In this document: positions 17,881 through 26,129 of the stretch, piece by piece
Position numbering within the stretch: the first letter of the stretch is position 1
Layout of the letters: the number at the start of each line of letters is the position of its first letter
Origin: Micromonospora tarapacensis
Lineage (GTDB): Bacteria > Actinomycetota > Actinomycetes > Mycobacteriales > Micromonosporaceae
Reading direction: 5' to 3'
NCBI RefSeq assembly: GCF_019697375.1
Contig: NZ_JAHCDI010000004.1
Location: forward strand, 5,381,324 to 5,445,323
DNA length: 64,000 bases
Translations under genes and position numbers: made by a program
Notes under the pieces: generated by a model
Database searches by the model: none
The model's input: the letters and a program-made list of their open reading frames with translations, nothing else
What the model was told of the DNA's origin: nothing

Positions 17881-20125
17881 GTCGGGTCGGGGACGAGGCG
17901 CCGTGCAGCGTTTCGGCTGTCGGTTTCCTCGTCCCCGCCCGCCGAACCGGACGTGCGCGTTCCCGCGCATCCGGCTCTCTACGTGATCACGATGGTTCAG
18001 GTGACGAGTTCGCTGACCTGTGCGACGAACGTAACGTCGTCGTGGCTGGTCTTGCGGAAACGAGCTCCCGCAGGGTCGACCACGTCGATGTTGAACGGTG
18101 TGCTGATCTGCGCTCCGCGGAAGCGGTAGCGCTCGACCCGCATCTTCGCCGGGTTGTAGAGGACGATGCCGTCCTCGGCGATCCGGTCGCTGCCGTAGTA
18201 GCTGCGGCGGATCTGGCCCCAGGTCAGGTGGGGGTGCTTACGGCGTAACCAGTAGATCATCCGCCACCAGGCATACCAGCCTAGGTAGGAGAACGTCTTC
18301 TTGGAGGCGCCGTAGCGGAAGTACGCGGCCCAGCCCCGCAGGATCGGGTTGATCTTCCGCAGCACCTCGTGCAGGGCGAGGGATGTGGTTCCACGCCCCG
18401 TCCACTTCTTGATCTTGTTCATGACCGCCGCCAGGGTGTCCTTGGACGGGTAGGTCAGCACCATCGGGCCTCGGTTCCACTGCTTGCGCTGGATGCGAAA
18501 GCCGAGGAAGTCGAAGCCGTTGTCGATGTGGGTGATCAGGGTCTTCTCTTCCGAGAGGGTCATCTTCACGTCGCGGGCCACGATCTCAGCGATCTCCTGC
18601 TTGACCTGCTCGGCTTCCTCCCTGGTGCCGTGCACGAGCACCACGAAGTCGTCGGCATAACGGATCAAGCGGTAGTTCGGCCGGCCCGTGCGGCGGCGGT
18701 GCTGCCGCCGCCACGGCGGGCTCATCTGCTCGTCCCAGACTTTGGCGAAATGCCGGTCCAGCACGGACAGGTAGATGTTGGCCAGCAGCGGGGAGATGAC
18801 TCCGCCCTGCGGCGTGCCGGTCAGGCTCGCCGCGAAGCCACCATGCTGTTCGACGACCCCGGCCCGCAGGAACGCGCGGACCAGCCGCAGCACCTTCTTG
18901 TCGGCGATGCGTTCGCGCACCAGGCCCATGAGCACCTGGTGGTTGACGTTGTCGAAGCAAGCCTTGATGTCGCCCTCGACGATCCACTCGTAGGTCGACG
19001 GCTTGCGGGTGAAATGGTGGATCTCGGTGATAGCGTCCTGGGCCCGTCGTCCCGGCCGATACCCGTAACTGGACGGGTAGAAGTCGGCCTCGAAGATCGG
19101 TTCCAGGACCAACTTCAGCGCCATCTGCGCCACCCGGTCGCGCAGCGTTGGGATCCCCAGATAGCGGATCTTGCCGCCCTTCTTCGGGATCGCCGCCCGC
19201 CGCACCGGCAACGGGGAGAAGCTCCCGTCGCGCAGCGAGGACCGCAGGTCATCCAGGAACGGGATCAGCCCGTCGTCACGCGTGACGGCGAAGCGGGTCA
19301 CCGAGTCGACCCCTGCGGTCATGGAGCCTTTGTTGCCTGCCACCCGCTCCCAGGCGTGCATCAGCGTCGCCCGGTCGCAGACCAAGTTGAAAACGTCGTC
19401 GAACCGGCGTGCCGGTTCGTTCCTTGCCCAACGGTGCAGCTTGCGTTGGTGTTCGAGTACCCGAGCCTCGGCCTGGCCGAACAACGGCCACTGCGAGGCT
19501 GGTGCGTCGCTGTTCAACGACGACCTCCTCCATGCCTGTCAAGATGCCGATCACGCTGCCGCCCTTCCCCATGTGCCGGGCTTTCCCCGGCTCGGAGTAC
19601 TACGGCGACTCCGCCACGACCCGATGCCATCAGCGGGCGTCACGCCTGCCCGCCGGACGACCGGCAGCCGCCCGGAGAGGGCGACATCGAGCCGCTTCCC
19701 ACGTTCACTGAGGACCTCTGCGACGGGGATCGGTGCCCAGCTTCACCCCGGCGGCATCGCCACGGACCGCACATCGCAGTCTTGGTCCGGGCCTCCCGCC
19801 GTCCACCGGATAGAGACGGCGGAAGAGGAGGAACCACAGGCTCGGGCTTCCTCCAGCACCACAGAGCGGCCCATCCACCAGGTTCGACAGACCGCTGACG
19901 ACTCACGGGGCTTCAACCACTGGTTCAGATCTCCTTACACCTTCCCGTCCTAGCTAGCGGACACGTGCCGTCTGGTGGTGCCGACACGCTCCTACGTTGT
20001 CGAGACTGCTCCCAGCCTCACCCCTGACCCGGGGCTCGACCTGTCTCCAGCTTCAGCCGGTCACTGCGATGACCAGCGGCGGACTCCTCCTTCCGCACGG
20101 TTCCTCAGCGCCTCGTGGCGCACAC
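17881..20125 (-). mobile_element. Complete group II intron inside the IS701 transposase
   Basis: The 5' end is at 20,125, where the transposase frame breaks after DETG and GTGTGCG (a GUGYG-type start) follows. The 3' end is about 17,881 (CCGAC). Domain V is on the minus strand near 17,939-17,976, with GAGCCG at its start and CGTCCGGTTC at its end. Length ~2.25 kb. It encodes an RT/maturase without HNH domain. Boundaries are inferred from the interrupted gene and domain V; the exact 3' base is uncertain by one or two positions. Confidence 0.85.
17997..19517 (-). CDS. Group II intron reverse transcriptase/maturase
   Basis: A 506-residue protein that splices its host intron and copies it into DNA. 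RT blocks are clear: GIPTLRDRVAQMALK, SSYGYRPGR, TPQGGVISPLLANIYL and the catalytic RYADDFVV (YADD). The C-terminal maturase (X) domain follows, with FLGFRIQ and YFRYGASKKTFSYL. There is no HNH domain, unlike the intron at the start of the window. The gene lies within the intron at 17,881-20,125 and appears intact, so the intron is probably mobile. Confidence 0.95.
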   Translation of the reverse strand: MNSDAPASQWPLFGQAEARVLEHQRKLHRWARNEPARRFDDVFNLVCDRATLMHAWERVAGNKGSMTAGVDSVTRFAVTRDDGLIPFLDDLRSSLRDGSFSPLPVRRAAIPKKGGKIRYLGIPTLRDRVAQMALKLVLEPIFEADFYPSSYGYRPGRRAQDAITEIHHFTRKPSTYEWIVEGDIKACFDNVNHQVLMGLVRERIADKKVLRLVRAFLRAGVVEQHGGFAASLTGTPQGGVISPLLANIYLSVLDRHFAKVWDEQMSPPWRRQHRRRTGRPNYRLIRYADDFVVLVHGTREEAEQVKQEIAEIVARDVKMTLSEEKTLITHIDNGFDFLGFRIQRKQWNRGPMVLTYPSKDTLAAVMNKIKKWTGRGTTSLALHEVLRKINPILRGWAAYFRYGASKKTFSYLGWYAWWRMIYWLRRKHPHLTWGQIRRSYYGSDRIAEDGIVLYNPAKMRVERYRFRGAQISTPFNIDVVDPAGARFRKTSHDDVTFVAQVSELVT

Positions 20126-20466
20126 CCGGTCTCGTCGGTCACCAGCACGGCGTCGGGATGGCCGAGCTGCTCGATCAGCCACTCACGCATGTCATCGCGG
20201 ACGGCGTCGGGGTCCCACACCGCCGTGCGCAGCAGCCGCTGCATCGCTTGTGGATCACCGTGACCGGCCCGCTCCGCAAGCGACCAACACGTCTTTCGTT
20301 CGGCCTCCGACAGCAGCCCTTCTACGAACTGCCCGGCCGTCGCCCGCGGCTCGGCCCGCACGAACCGGCCCGCGACACGCGTCATCGCCTCGTCCAGGAT
20401 GACCCGCCACCCGGCGGGGTCTACGCTGTGGCACGCGGCCACCGCACGATCTTCGATTGTCCTCAC
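20126..20466 (-). pseudogene. IS701-family transposase, N-terminal part (5' exon)
   Basis: Starting GTG 20,466, this encodes the N-terminal ~114 residues, ending at LVTDETG where the group II intron begins. The segment AERAGHGDPQAMQRLL and the end VTDETG match the N-terminus of IS701-type transposases, in which DETG is followed by a KKG segment. That KKG segment is found at the start of the 3' exon, which shows the two halves were once one gene. Confidence 0.85.
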
Positions 20467-20636
20467 AAACCATCGATGATCAACGCGGTGGCCGTCTTCA
20501 CGCCCGCGCCACGCCCAACGCCGAAGCCAAGTGACGTTGGAGTACTAGGCCACCGGTCAGTCCTTGTCTTCCTGCAAGGTCTACTACTGCCCGACACGGG
20601 AATCTGTTCGACCAGTGCTGGCACGTCCGTAGCCCG

Positions 20637-21632
20637 CTATTTGCCGCAGTTCGGGCATCGCTCGTCTACGGGTAGCGCCTGGGTGTTGGCCATCGTGCGG
20701 GACCGTGCACGGATTGCGAGCGCCGCGGCCAGGGTGGTTCCGCCCAGGAGGAATATGGCTGCGGTCGTTCCGATGATGACGCGGAAGTCGGCGTAATCAG
20801 CACCGACGACCGGGGCGATGTTTTCGGTCAGGGGGTACAGCCCCAACAGTCCGATCGGGGTGAGCAGGACAAGAAGAGCCCAAAGTCCTCGGGCATCACC
20901 GCGCAGCGACAGTACGATCGCGGCCAGCATGGCGGTCAGCAGGAGAACCGCGCCGGCTTCCGGAAGGAACGCGGCCCCGTAACTGAACCGGTAGAACCAC
21001 GAACTTCTTCCGGACAGGATCCCAACTGCGATGAGGGCTGCCACCGATGCGACCGCCAAGGGCGTGAGGCGATGGCGTCGCGCCATCTGGGCGGGGAATG
21101 CCAGTGCCAGCAGGCCCAGCGTTACCTGGGGCACCAGAACGAACAAGTACGGGCGGGGCAGCTCAAACAGGGCGGCGACGGGCACCACCGCGGCGGTGAG
21201 GAACAGTGCCAGTCCGATGACAACTCGGACCCACCGCGCTGGAGCGATGACATGAACGACCGCCGCCAGCAGCCAACAGCCCCACACGACGATGCCAGTG
21301 GTAGCGAATGGTCCAAAGGCTGGCGCACCCCAACTGGCCGAAGTCGTGACCACCTCGGCGGTTCCCCAGAAACCCGCGAGAGCGGTCGCGGTCATGAAGC
21401 TGAAGACAGCGGCGAGACGTACGCCAGGTAAGAGGTCAGCGGCGCCGGCAGTGCGTAGGCGCTCACGGGCACCTCCAGCCAGCACATCCGCCGCATCGAA
21501 AATCGACGGCCAGCGGCGATCGGGCTCCGCCAAGTCGAGATAGGTACCGACGATTTCGCCGCCCCGCGCTTGGCGGTAGCCAGCGGGGTAAGCCCACAGC
21601 AGCTGCCGGTAACGGCGTTCCAAGTCCCTCAT
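20637..21632 (-). CDS. Polytopic membrane protein paired with PadR regulator
   Basis: A 331-residue protein. The first ~70 residues are soluble (MRDLERRYRQLLWAYPAGYR), a pattern typical of proteins encoded next to PadR regulators. The rest contains about eight hydrophobic spans. The C-terminus ends in a CPNCGK motif after the last span. Its ATG overlaps the padR stop (ATGA at 21,629-21,632). Function is unknown; regulation by the adjacent PadR is likely. Its stop is close to the right end of the IS701 element, which has not disrupted it. Confidence 0.8.
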   Translation of the reverse strand: MRDLERRYRQLLWAYPAGYRQARGGEIVGTYLDLAEPDRRWPSIFDAADVLAGGARERLRTAGAADLLPGVRLAAVFSFMTATALAGFWGTAEVVTTSASWGAPAFGPFATTGIVVWGCWLLAAVVHVIAPARWVRVVIGLALFLTAAVVPVAALFELPRPYLFVLVPQVTLGLLALAFPAQMARRHRLTPLAVASVAALIAVGILSGRSSWFYRFSYGAAFLPEAGAVLLLTAMLAAIVLSLRGDARGLWALLVLLTPIGLLGLYPLTENIAPVVGADYADFRVIIGTTAAIFLLGGTTLAAALAIRARSRTMANTQALPVDERCPNCGK

Positions 21633-21994
21633 GCCAAACCTTCCAAGGCGCGTGGGGCAATGGGGCGGGCAGCGGGGGCCAAGGCACCCAGGCGGGCGGT
21701 CGCCGCCTCCACATTGCGCCGCAGGCGCTCAGTCTCAGTGGCGAGGGTGGCGTTGCCGGTTACGGAGAGGCGGTAGTAGCGGCGCTGACGGCCGTCAACG
21801 ACCTCCTCTCGGTCGGCCTCAATGAGGCCGGCGTCCACCAATCGGTCAAGCGCGCCGTACAGGGTGCCAGGCCGCATGGAGAGCCGGCCCTCGGACAGGG
21901 CCGCCACCTCTTTGATGATCCCGTAACCATGCATAGGCGGGCCGGCGAGTGCGGTCAGGATCCAAAAGGTCGGTTCCCGCAGAGGTGCATCCAC
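21629..21994 (-). CDS. PadR-family transcriptional regulator
   Basis: A 121-residue PadR regulator. The winged-helix region reads FWILTALAGPPMHGYGI, then GTLYGALDRLVDAGLI and RRYYRLSVTG. I chose GTG 21,994 since the family begins right at this point, with GGGAAG just upstream and an ATATAT-containing promoter-like stretch further up. It represses itself and the overlapping membrane-protein gene in typical PadR arrangements. Confidence 0.9.
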   Translation of the reverse strand: MDAPLREPTFWILTALAGPPMHGYGIIKEVAALSEGRLSMRPGTLYGALDRLVDAGLIEADREEVVDGRQRRYYRLSVTGNATLATETERLRRNVEAATARLGALAPAARPIAPRALEGLA

Positions 21995-22172
21995 CTTCCC
22001 AATATATCGGGCACAAAGGTATGGCAAGGGCAAAACGTCGGCAACGTCTTGAGTTGAAGCTCTGCCTTGCTGCCCGCGGCGAAGGGCCGCATCGCAGCCG
22101 ATGGCGTCGACCTGCGACGGCGGGGGCGGCATCCCGAGGGCGGCCGCCCCCGTCTGGCGGGTGTTGTCTGTC

Positions 22173-22338
22173 TACGCGGCGCGCTTGCGTCGGCGGGGGA
22201 GTAGTTCGGCGGCAGCTTCGGCTTTGGCGCGTTCGACGTCGAGTTCGGCGATGACCGAGGTGTAGACGTCGGTCATGGCGGCCGAGGAGTGGCCGAGGAG
22301 TTCCTGGATGTCCTTGAGGTCGGCACCGGCGGCTTTGA
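22173..22338 (-). pseudogene. Tyrosine recombinase C-terminal remnant
   Basis: Only the last ~55 residues of a phage-type integrase remain: IQELLGHSSAAMTDVYTSV, containing the catalytic tyrosine, and a basic C-terminus PRRRKRAA. The frame is cut at the left end of the IS5-like element. The upstream half is not found on the other side of that element, so the loss involved more than a simple insertion. It resembles but is not identical to the complete integrase at 29,875-31,341, so a second integrative element once lay here. Confidence 0.75.
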
Positions 22339-22485
22339 GAGGGCGGTTCGAAGATCGTTGAGTTGATCTATGCGTTGTGCCCGGTTGGAGGCATTCCGGC
22401 AGGTTCGTCAGTGTTAGCGATGGTCGATGGCGTCGGATGTGAGTCTTGGTCGTGACCGTCGGGCGGCTGTGGCGTTAGCCCGGTC

Positions 22486-23321
22486 ATGGGTGATCGAAAG
22501 CGGTATCCCAGCGATGTCACCGACGAGCAGTGGGAGCTGATCGGGCCGTTTCTGCAGGCGTGGAAGGCCAAGCGGGTCGCGGTGTCGGTGTCGGGTCAGC
22601 AGGGCGACTACGACCTGCGGGAGATCGTGAACGCGATCTTCTACCAGAACCGGACCGGGTGTCAGTGGGCGTATCTGCCGCATGACCTGCCGCCGAAGTC
22701 CGCGACGTACTACTACTTCGCCCTGTGGCGTGACGACGGCACCGACCAGGTGATCCATGACCTGCTGCGCTGCCAGGCGCGGAGAAGGCCGGCCGCGCCG
22801 AGGATCCGAGCGCGGTGGTGCTGGACACCCAGTCGATCCGCGCGGCCAACCACGTGCCCGCGGCCACGACCGGCAAGGACGCCAGCAAGAAGGTTCCGGG
22901 GCGTAAGCGAGGCCTGGCCGTGGACGCGTTGGGGCTGGTCATCGCGGTCGTGGTGACCGCGGCGTCGGTCACCGACAACACCATCGGCATCCGGTTGCTC
23001 GACAAGGTCACCACGCACACCCCGACGGTCACCCGCGCGTGGGTCGACGCCGGGTTCAAACAGGACCTCGCGCTGCACGGGGCCGTCCTGGGTGTCGACG
23101 TCGAGGTCGTCAAACGCTCCGACACCCGGCCCGGGTTCGTACCGATCCGCAAACGGTGGATCGTGGAACAGGTCAACGGCACCCTGATGCTGCACCGACG
23201 CCTCGTGCGCGAGTACGAAAGCCGCCCGGAGTCATCGGTGTCCCGCACCCTCTGGGCATCGATGGCCAACATGGTGCGCCGGCTCACCGGCACGAGCACC
23301 CCGTCCTGGCGACACCGATGA
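22486..23321 (+). pseudogene. IS5-type transposase in two reading frames
   Basis: The first frame (from ATG 22,486) gives the N-terminal domain, SDVTDEQWELIGPFL ... QNRTGCQWAYLPHDLPP. The second frame (to 23,321) gives the DDE catalytic domain, VLDTQSIRAANHV with the first aspartate, RAWVDAGFKQD with the second, and RRWIVEQ-like KRWIVEQVNGTLMLHRR near the glutamate. The change from first to second frame is -1 at about 22,780. Programmed frameshifting occurs in some IS5 elements, but no slippery run is visible, so a disabling insertion is equally possible. Confidence 0.8.
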
Positions 23322-23725
23322 ACCTGACCACGGTCCTCGACCTGATCACCGAACGCGAAGCCGCCACCGACCAGACCGCGGCCCGGCTCCGCGAACAGAT
23401 CAACGCGCTCACCGGCGAACTCGCCCGCGTCGAGGGCGAACTGGCCGACCTGGCAACCACCCGCACCACCCTGCGCGCCGTCACCGCCGCCGAGTTCACC
23501 GCCGACGACCCGACCATCGCCAGCGCCCCCTACCAGCAGATCCTGCACATCCTCGGCACCACGCCCACCGGCATGCGCGCCAAGGACATCTGCCTCGCGC
23601 TCGGCGTCGAGCCCTCACCGAAACACGTCGAAGGCACCCGCGCGAAGCTGAAACGCATGGTCAACCGCCAAGTCCTGACCGAAGACCAGCCCGGAGTGTT
23701 CGCCCTTATCCCGAAACGGACCTAA
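23318..23725 (+). CDS. IS-borne passenger protein with coiled coil and winged-helix-like C-terminus
   Basis: A 135-residue protein inside the IS5-like element; its ATG overlaps the transposase stop. Residues ~8-50 form a heptad-rich helix (ITEREAATDQTAARLREQ ...). The C-terminal half (ILHILGTTPTGMRAKDICLALG, then AKLKRMVNRQVL) looks like a winged helix. It ends just before the right inverted repeat, so it travels with the IS. It may regulate transposition or bind the ends; no family name is assigned. Confidence 0.65.
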   Translation: MNLTTVLDLITEREAATDQTAARLREQINALTGELARVEGELADLATTRTTLRAVTAAEFTADDPTIASAPYQQILHILGTTPTGMRAKDICLALGVEPSPKHVEGTRAKLKRMVNRQVLTEDQPGVFALIPKRT

Positions 23726-23742
23726 ACCTCCGAACCGCCCTC

Positions 23743-24226
23743 TGACAACCCGACCCGCTCACAGCGGTCGCGTCAAGGGCACCACCCGCCCACCCGTGCC
23801 AGCTCGCCACGCACCTGTGACAGTCGCGGAATCTCTGTCACCGCTGACACGAAGAAACCTGTGACAGACACCTGTGCCGGCGCTATCAGCCTCGACCTTT
23901 GACACTCAGACGTCTCTCACAGTGCTGGTCAACGCGACGATCCACATCTCGGAACAGGTCGCGACCGGCCACGCCCGCCGCTTCTGTCAGTAACACACCG
24001 TGACTGACAGAAGTGGCGGGGCTTAGGAACACCTCGCGGACGCCCGGCGCCTGCGGATGTTCGTCCACCACGCCGAGCAGACCGGAAAAAAACACACCAA
24101 CCGGGACGAAACACCGTCGAACCCCTGCCTGTGAGCGGCTGTGAGTGCGGCAAGTGTTCGCCAGGACTCACAAACTCCGGTTTGGGAGTGTCAGCGCTTC
24201 ACGGCGCGGCGCGGAGCCGACAGCAC
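23743..24226. repeat. Repeat-rich non-coding leader of the integrative element
   Basis: No convincing gene in this 484-nt stretch. Short repeats are dense: CCTGTGACAG occurs at 23,814-23,823 and again at about 23,868, with CTGTCAC and CTGACAC variants between. A 10-bp perfect inverted repeat, CTTCTGTCAG (23,981-23,990) and CTGACAGAAG (24,004-24,013), encloses 13 nt. CTGTGAG is repeated near 24,130-24,145. This could be an operator array, a replication origin or an attachment region of the element whose integrase is at 29,875. Confidence 0.5.
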
Positions 24227-25159
24227 ATGAGCGAGCACACGCCGCACCAGCACAACCCTGCCGACCACATCGAGCCGGCCGACTCCACACTGATCGACCT
24301 GATCGCCGGCGACCCGCCGGTCCCGATCACGGTCTGGCGCACGGCACGTACCGGCACCGAACCCCACACCAGCCTGCCCACCCGTCTCGCCTACCGCCTC
24401 GTCGCCGCCTACAGCCGGCCCGGAGAGGCGGTCGTCGACCTCACCACCGACCACCCCCTGGCTGCGATCTGCGGCCGGGGCGGACGCCGACACCACCGCG
24501 CCTGGTTCACCGACGGCTCCGGCCTGCTTATCGGCCCGGCCACCACCGACCTGCCGGCGGCGACCGAGACTAACCCGCTGGCCACCTCGCACGAGCCGGA
24601 GGCCGGCGACAGCGATGGCGAGGAGCCGCCCGAACTGACCGAGTGGTTCGGGGACGACCTCACCGACCCCGACCTGTCCGGAATCGACACCGAGGCCGTC
24701 CGGCCGCCCGAGGACGGCCCCCTCGACGCGGCTACCAGCCTGGTGGTCGCCTGCTGGCCGCTGCACGAGGCGGACACGACCGCCCGGGTCCGGCTCGCCT
24801 GGCTCCTCGCCGCGTGTGCGCGGCTGCTGCGCCCCGGCGGCTGCCTCGTCCTCGTGGTCGGCGTGCCCGCCGGTACGCAGCCCACGCCGGAGGACTTCGG
24901 CCCGCTGGTGGCTGCCGCCTCCAGTGCCGGGCTCGGCTACCTGCAGCACATCGTCGCGGTCGAGGCCGACACCGACGGCGACCAGTTCGTCTACCACGTC
25001 GTCACCGACGAGGAACTGCTCACCCTGGCCCACGCCAACCCCGAACAGTGGGCGGTGGCTCACCTGCGGGTGCACGCTGACCTGCTGGTCTTCACCCCAC
25101 GACAGGCCCCGTCGACCGAGTCGCGACGACGCGGCAACGGCGGTGGTCGCCGTGCCTGA
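24227..25159 (+). CDS. Methyltransferase-fold protein, probably catalytically inactive
   Basis: A 310-residue protein that looks like a SAM-methyltransferase relative: ARLLRPGGCLVLVVG resembles the post-catalytic strand of DNA methyltransferases, and SLVVACWPLHE stands where active amino-methylases have (D/N)PPY. No glycine-rich SAM motif is clear. The gene directly precedes, and overlaps, an active-looking DNA methyltransferase, suggesting a regulatory or target-recognition partner. ATG 24,227 is the first gene of the plus-strand operon. Middle region is acidic and Pro-rich. Confidence 0.6.
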   Translation: MSEHTPHQHNPADHIEPADSTLIDLIAGDPPVPITVWRTARTGTEPHTSLPTRLAYRLVAAYSRPGEAVVDLTTDHPLAAICGRGGRRHHRAWFTDGSGLLIGPATTDLPAATETNPLATSHEPEAGDSDGEEPPELTEWFGDDLTDPDLSGIDTEAVRPPEDGPLDAATSLVVACWPLHEADTTARVRLAWLLAACARLLRPGGCLVLVVGVPAGTQPTPEDFGPLVAAASSAGLGYLQHIVAVEADTDGDQFVYHVVTDEELLTLAHANPEQWAVAHLRVHADLLVFTPRQAPSTESRRRGNGGGRRA

Positions 25160-26129
25160 GCACACCGCCCCCGGGCAACCCGACCCGCACGAGCCGGACA
25201 CCACCAGCCCCGCCACCGGCGAGGACTACCCGGGCCGGCACCGGGAGTACGAGGGCCGCCACCGCGCCGACCCCGAGGGCCTGTCGGTCTGGGCCACCGC
25301 CCAGTCGACCGGCCCGGTGCAACGGCGCGGCCGGTATCTGCAGGAGTCGGTCAAGCACCCTGCCCGGATGCTGCCGGCGATCGCCGCCCATGCGATCGGC
25401 GCCTACACCCAGCCCGGTGACCTGGTCCTGGATCCGATGTGCGGGATCGGCACCACCTTGGTCGAGGCGGTCCACGCCGGCCGCGACGCCTTCGGCATCG
25501 AGTACGAGCCACAGTGGAGCAACATCGCCGACGCCAACATCCGCCACGCCCACGACCAGGGTGCCAGTGGACGGGCGTCGGTGATCCGCGGCGACGCGAC
25601 CCGACTGATGTCGCTCGTACCGAAGGCCCTCACCGGCCAGGTGGCACTCGTGGTCACCTCCCCGCCGTACGGGCCCACGGTGCACGGACTGGTCCGCCCC
25701 GGCGAGGGCGGGGTCGTCAAGTACGACGACCGGTATGGGGAGGACAAGGGCAACCTCGCCTACCGCGACCTCACCGGCTTGGCCGGCGGGTTCGCGCAGA
25801 TCCTGCGCGGCTGCGCCACCCTGCTGCGGCCGGGCGGCGTGGTCTTGGTCACCGCGAGGCCGTGGCGCAAGCGAGGAGAGCTGGTCGACCTGCCCAGCGC
25901 CGTCATCGCGGCCGGTCTCCGTGCCGGCCTCGTCCCGATCGAGCGGTGTGTGGCGCTGCTCGCGGCGGTCCGCGACGGGCACCTCGTCGCCCGCCCCAGC
26001 TTCTTCCAGCTCCAGCAGGTGCGGAAGGCGAGGGCCGGCGGGGTGCCGATGCACCTCATCGCCCACGAAGACGTCCTGATCTTCACCAAACGGCCATCGC
26101 CAGTGGACGGAACTGGGGTGGTCGCGTGA
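25152..26129 (+). CDS. DNA N6-adenine/N4-cytosine methyltransferase
   Basis: A 325-residue DNA amino-methyltransferase. Motif I is VLDPMCGIGTTLVEA, motif IV is VTSPPYGP (catalytic PPY), followed by ILRGCATLLRPGGVVLV. Such enzymes transfer methyl from SAM to exocyclic amino groups in DNA. The start is GTG 25,152 (alternative GTG 25,143), overlapping the previous gene. No restriction endonuclease is obvious beside it, so it may protect the element from host restriction. Confidence 0.85.
   Translation: MPEHTAPGQPDPHEPDTTSPATGEDYPGRHREYEGRHRADPEGLSVWATAQSTGPVQRRGRYLQESVKHPARMLPAIAAHAIGAYTQPGDLVLDPMCGIGTTLVEAVHAGRDAFGIEYEPQWSNIADANIRHAHDQGASGRASVIRGDATRLMSLVPKALTGQVALVVTSPPYGPTVHGLVRPGEGGVVKYDDRYGEDKGNLAYRDLTGLAGGFAQILRGCATLLRPGGVVLVTARPWRKRGELVDLPSAVIAAGLRAGLVPIERCVALLAAVRDGHLVARPSFFQLQQVRKARAGGVPMHLIAHEDVLIFTKRPSPVDGTGVVA

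Larger units (their letters stand above)
16900..20544 (-). mobile_element. IS701-family insertion sequence carrying a nested group II intron
   Basis: The ends are 19-bp perfect terminal inverted repeats: TACTCCAACGTCACTTGGC at 16,900-16,918 and its reverse complement at 20,526-20,544. Both ends are flanked by CTAG (16,896-16,899 and 20,545-20,548), the 4-bp target duplication expected for this family. The element holds one transposase gene on the minus strand, split by a group II intron (17,881-20,125). Without the intron the element would be about 1.4 kb, normal for the family. The intact ends and duplication suggest a fairly recent insertion. Confidence 0.9.
22339..23742 (+). mobile_element. 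IS5-like insertion sequence with passenger gene
   Basis: Ends are 12-bp perfect inverted repeats, GAGGGCGGTTCG (22,339-22,350) and its complement (23,731-23,742). A 3-bp TGA duplication flanks both ends (22,336-22,338 and 23,743-23,745), fitting the TNA targets of one IS5 subgroup. It is 1,404 bp and carries a transposase in two frames plus an HTH-like passenger gene overlapping by ATGA. The left end truncates an integrase gene. Confidence 0.8.

Noticed and set aside
18369..19898. 509-codon plus-strand frame across the group II intron
   Set aside because: It is antisense to an intact reverse transcriptase and has no recognisable motif.
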